Below, piece after piece: positions 4,615-6,931 of a stretch of 6,931 bases of DNA. This DNA is from Gorillibacterium sp. (lineage in GTDB: Bacteria > Bacillota > Bacilli > Paenibacillales > NBRC-103111). The stretch spans positions 1 through 6,931 of the forward strand of contig JAIMBU010000134.1 of the NCBI GenBank assembly GCA_023511325.1. Reading direction: 5' to 3'. A program made the translations under genes and the position numbers. The notes beneath the pieces were generated by a model that saw nothing but the letters and a program-made list of their open reading frames with translations, was not told the DNA's origin and ran no database searches. Every line of letters begins with the position of its first letter. Position 1 is the first letter of the stretch.

Positions 4615-6450
4615 ATGAATGATCTAATTTTAAAAAAAGCATTGGAGTCTAGTTCGTTTATACCAGATAACACCGCTACTTTATTCGCCGAAGCGCGAAG
4701 TCCCCAGACATGGGAAAAGCTTCGCGCAGCCCCTCAATATAAGGACCAAATGGAGGAGCTAATCCTTGAAGGAAAACGCCTGCTTTCAGAACCCGTTGGC
4801 ATACTCCCCTTCTCCGCCTTCAAATTATACGACACGAAGGGCACACGGGTTGAATATGAGGCTTATTACTTCGGCCGACGTAAGCGCTTAACTATTTTAG
4901 CTACACTGGCTTTACTGGAGGAATCTACGGAAAGCCTCCAAGCCCTAGAAGACACGATATGGGCGATATGCGAAGAGTATAGCTGGTGCTTACCCGCACA
5001 TTTCTGGGGCCATTCCTTGGAGCCATTTGACGAGCACAAACCACCCATCGATCTGTTCGCAGCTGAGACTGGATTCGCTCTAGCTGAGATTGTTAGTTTA
5101 CTCAAGGACAAGCTCCATCCGCTAGTCGCCGAGCGTGCCGTGAGCGAAGTAAAGAAGCGAATTCTCGAGCCCTATAGTGCTCTTGATTCCTCCTACGGCT
5201 GGGAAACATTGACGAATAACTGGGCGGCCGTCTGTGCAGCTTCAGTCGGAGGTGCAGCCCTTTATCTGCTACCAGATGCAGATCGCCTGACTCCTGTATT
5301 GCTACGAGTGATTCGAACCATCGAAGGCTATTTAAGTGGGTTCGAGGAGGACGGTGCTTGTACCGAAGGAGTTGGCTACTGGACTTATGGCTTCGGTTTT
5401 TTCGTCTCCTTCGCGGAACTGTTACGACAACGAACGGCAAACCAAATCGATCTATTAGCCGATGAGAAAGTACGGCAGATTGCCTTGTTTCATCAAAAAT
5501 GCTATTTAAGTGGAGCTTTCACCGTTCCTTTCTCCGACTGTGAAACCGTCTTTGGTTATTCTGTTGGTTTAATTCATTACTTAAAACGGCGTTATCCAGA
5601 TGTGCACGTCCCGGAGTGGAAACATCGTCTCAAGTTAACCCATGATCCAATGTGTCGCTTCACGCCAACGATTCGCGATTTCGTCTGGAGCGATGGTGAA
5701 TGTGGCCTAGAATGGCCTGACGCAACCTATGATCTTCCCGATGCACAGTGGCTTGTTATCCGCCAGCTGTCTAGCGATGGACGAAAGCTGAGCTTCGCTG
5801 CAAAGGGTGGCCATAATGATGAGCCCCATAATCATAACGATATAGGTAGCTTTGTTCTTCATCTTGGGGGAGAGACCTTACTTGCCGATATCGGCTCAGG
5901 TGAATATACGAAGGATTATTTTGGAGCTGATCGCTACAGCCTACTGTGCAATGGATCTCACGGACACTCCGTGCCGATTGTGGATGGCATGTTCCAGCAA
6001 GCAGGCAGGAGCTACAAATCAACTATCCTCAGCACCTCAGAGGAGGCCAAGCATGGGCACTTTGCTATCGATCTCACCCAGGCCTATGCGGTGCCCCATC
6101 TGGAGTTACTGACGCGTAGCTTCACCCTGACTGAAGACCATTCCGATTCCGTAATTCTTCACCTTCACGACCGCTTCAAGTTCTCCACTGTTCTCGGTTC
6201 GTTGACGGAACGCTTTATATCGCTTTACAAGCCCGTCCAGCTCGCCGATGACTGTATTAATATAAGGGGGATTTCTCACAGTGTCTGCTTAACCTTCGAC
6301 TGTACCTTATTGTCTGCATCCATCCGTGAGTTTGAATTTATCAATAAAAGCTCCCAGCCTACTCTCGTCTATGCGATAGATTTGGAGCTAATTCAGCCAT
6401 CCTTCAGCGGCTCTATTGAGCTAGAATTCAAAGCTATGCTCCCTGATTGA
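4615..6450 (+). CDS. Heparinase II/III-family polysaccharide lyase-like protein
   Basis: A 611-residue enzyme of the heparinase II/III superfamily, which cleaves uronic-acid-containing polysaccharides or oligosaccharides by beta-elimination. An N-terminal alpha/alpha-toroid (about 80-330) is followed by a beta-sandwich (about 375-605) carrying the family block GGHNDEPHNHNDIGSF (398-413). Candidate catalytic residues are Asn201 or Asn202 in TNNW, Tyr255 in GVGYWTYG and His405 or His407 in HNHND; Asn, Tyr and His in this order are the usual set. A conserved SHGHSVPIVDG lies at 448-458. There is no signal peptide, so it is predicted to be cytoplasmic and to act on imported oligomers. The substrate (heparin-like, alginate, other uronide) is not decidable. 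The SD AAGGA (4601-4605) lies 9 nt before the ATG. It is a single gene with its own terminator, divergent from the kinase-like gene. Confidence 0.92.
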   Translation: MNDLILKKALESSSFIPDNTATLFAEARSPQTWEKLRAAPQYKDQMEELILEGKRLLSEPVGILPFSAFKLYDTKGTRVEYEAYYFGRRKRLTILATLALLEESTESLQALEDTIWAICEEYSWCLPAHFWGHSLEPFDEHKPPIDLFAAETGFALAEIVSLLKDKLHPLVAERAVSEVKKRILEPYSALDSSYGWETLTNNWAAVCAASVGGAALYLLPDADRLTPVLLRVIRTIEGYLSGFEEDGACTEGVGYWTYGFGFFVSFAELLRQRTANQIDLLADEKVRQIALFHQKCYLSGAFTVPFSDCETVFGYSVGLIHYLKRRYPDVHVPEWKHRLKLTHDPMCRFTPTIRDFVWSDGECGLEWPDATYDLPDAQWLVIRQLSSDGRKLSFAAKGGHNDEPHNHNDIGSFVLHLGGETLLADIGSGEYTKDYFGADRYSLLCNGSHGHSVPIVDGMFQQAGRSYKSTILSTSEEAKHGHFAIDLTQAYAVPHLELLTRSFTLTEDHSDSVILHLHDRFKFSTVLGSLTERFISLYKPVQLADDCINIRGISHSVCLTFDCTLLSASIREFEFINKSSQPTLVYAIDLELIQPSFSGSIELEFKAMLPD

Positions 6451-6503
6451 GGAATAACATCTATTCAGCGTTCTTAGGAGATAACATCCATTTGGACATA
6501 CGT

Positions 6504-6545
6504 AAAACAGCTTCTGCCATCATAGCAGAAGCTGTTTTCTTTTTG
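6504..6545 (+). terminator. Terminator between convergent genes, probably bidirectional
   Basis: A perfect 14-bp stem (AAAACAGCTTCTGC 6504-6517 with 6525-6538) has a 7-nt loop and a T-rich tail, TTTTCTTTTTG. It begins 54 nt after the heparinase-like stop. Because the arms start with AAAA and end with TTTT, the minus-strand reading also gives GC-rich stem plus TTTT, so it can also stop transcripts of the convergent gene ending at 6587. Confidence 0.92.
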
Positions 6546-6586
6546 TTACAAATGCTGAAGCGATCAACAGGTTTCTAAGCGCCAAT

Positions 6587-6931
6587 TTATTCAAAATGCT
6601 GGGACATATCCTCATATACCTCTTCAACCATGGGGAGATCGGGAGTGTGCTCTAGTCTGATTTTTAACGTTTGGCAGGTCTTTTCGAATACGTCTCTGGT
6701 TAAATCCGTTCGGTAAGCAATTTGTGCAGGCTTAACTTTAAGGGTGATCATTTTATGGAGGAAAACCCCCAGCAGCTCTTGGGCAAAATCCTCCCGCTCA
6801 CGGGCAAGCTCAACTCCGATCACAGAATTCTGTTTACGATCAGCAATCATCAGCATATAGGGATAAAAGGGTCGATCTGGATGCTCAATGGGCATGGGAA
6901 AATAGGTAATTTCCACCTCCCAGGTTCCTGC
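6587..6931 (-). CDS. C-terminal part of an unidentified protein, cut by the right edge
   Basis: The frame is open from the window edge to a TAA at 6587-6589, giving 114 residues that begin AGTWEVEITYFPMPIEHPDR. A GTG at 6914-6916 is a poor start: the GGGAG before it touches the codon with no spacer, and the preceding residues continue the same protein-like pattern. This is therefore most likely the tail of a longer protein. The pattern of a WEV strand, a PMPIEHPDRPFYPYML segment, then a helix and a PAQIAYRTDLTRDVFE stretch recalls the DUF6930-type domain seen in Firmicute proteins of unknown function; that link is from memory and uncertain. No transmembrane segment or catalytic motif is visible. 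It is convergent with the heparinase-like gene, sharing the terminator at 6504-6545. Confidence 0.72.
   Translation of the reverse strand, partial: AGTWEVEITYFPMPIEHPDRPFYPYMLMIADRKQNSVIGVELAREREDFAQELLGVFLHKMITLKVKPAQIAYRTDLTRDVFEKTCQTLKIRLEHTPDLPMVEEVYEDMSQHFE

Noticed and set aside
5102..5440. 112-residue minus-strand open frame within the lyase gene
   Set aside because: It is an Arg/His/Ser-rich shadow of the plus-strand lyase reading frame with no SD.
6492..6578. Possible short plus-strand peptide from a TTG after TTAGGAG
   Set aside because: It would read straight through the terminator hairpin, and the spacing to the SD-like GGAG is too long.

Overview
The window looks like chromosomal DNA from a low-to-mid GC Firmicute, most likely Paenibacillus or a close relative. 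The reasons are strong AGGAGG-type ribosome binding sites, GTG use as a start, hairpin-plus-T-run terminators, a large membrane-anchored AraC-type sensor-regulator of the kind abundant in Paenibacillaceae, and several matches to the CcpA catabolite-responsive element (cre). The genus is an inference from gene style; there is no rRNA or marker gene to settle it. There are no tRNAs, insertion sequences, CRISPR arrays or phage genes.

Layout from left to right. At the left edge a gene on the minus strand appears to begin at about position 56 and run out of the window; only about 18 codons are visible, after a perfect AGGAGG. Positions 71-332 hold its putative control region, and 333-374 hold a strong minus-strand terminator for the next gene. 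Positions 428-2731 (minus) encode a 767-residue membrane sensor with a C-terminal AraC DNA-binding domain. Positions 2732-3179 are a long non-coding control region with a strong SD, two cre-like sites and a pair of identical 14-bp palindromes. Positions 3180-3692 (plus) encode a small three-helix membrane protein of the DUF4190-like type, followed by a terminator. Positions 3822-4415 (minus) encode a small P-loop kinase-like ATPase, divergent from a 611-residue heparinase II/III-family polysaccharide lyase-like enzyme at 4615-6450 (plus). A terminator at 6504-6545 separates that gene from the C-terminal part of an unrecognised protein read from the right edge (6587-6931, minus).

The coherent theme is carbohydrate sensing and breakdown. 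The AraC protein probably senses a sugar or polymer outside the cell and activates transport or degradation genes, possibly the one leaving the left edge. Cre-like sites near the starts of both genes would place them under catabolite repression. The heparinase-like enzyme lacks a signal peptide, so it would act on imported uronic-acid oligosaccharides. Whether it belongs to the same regulon as the AraC gene is not shown: two unrelated-looking genes lie between them and it has no visible cre site. The small membrane protein and the kinase-like protein have no assigned role here.

No clearly new multi-gene system is visible. The least explained element is the inverted pair of palindromes at 2898-2956, one of which overlaps a cre-like site.
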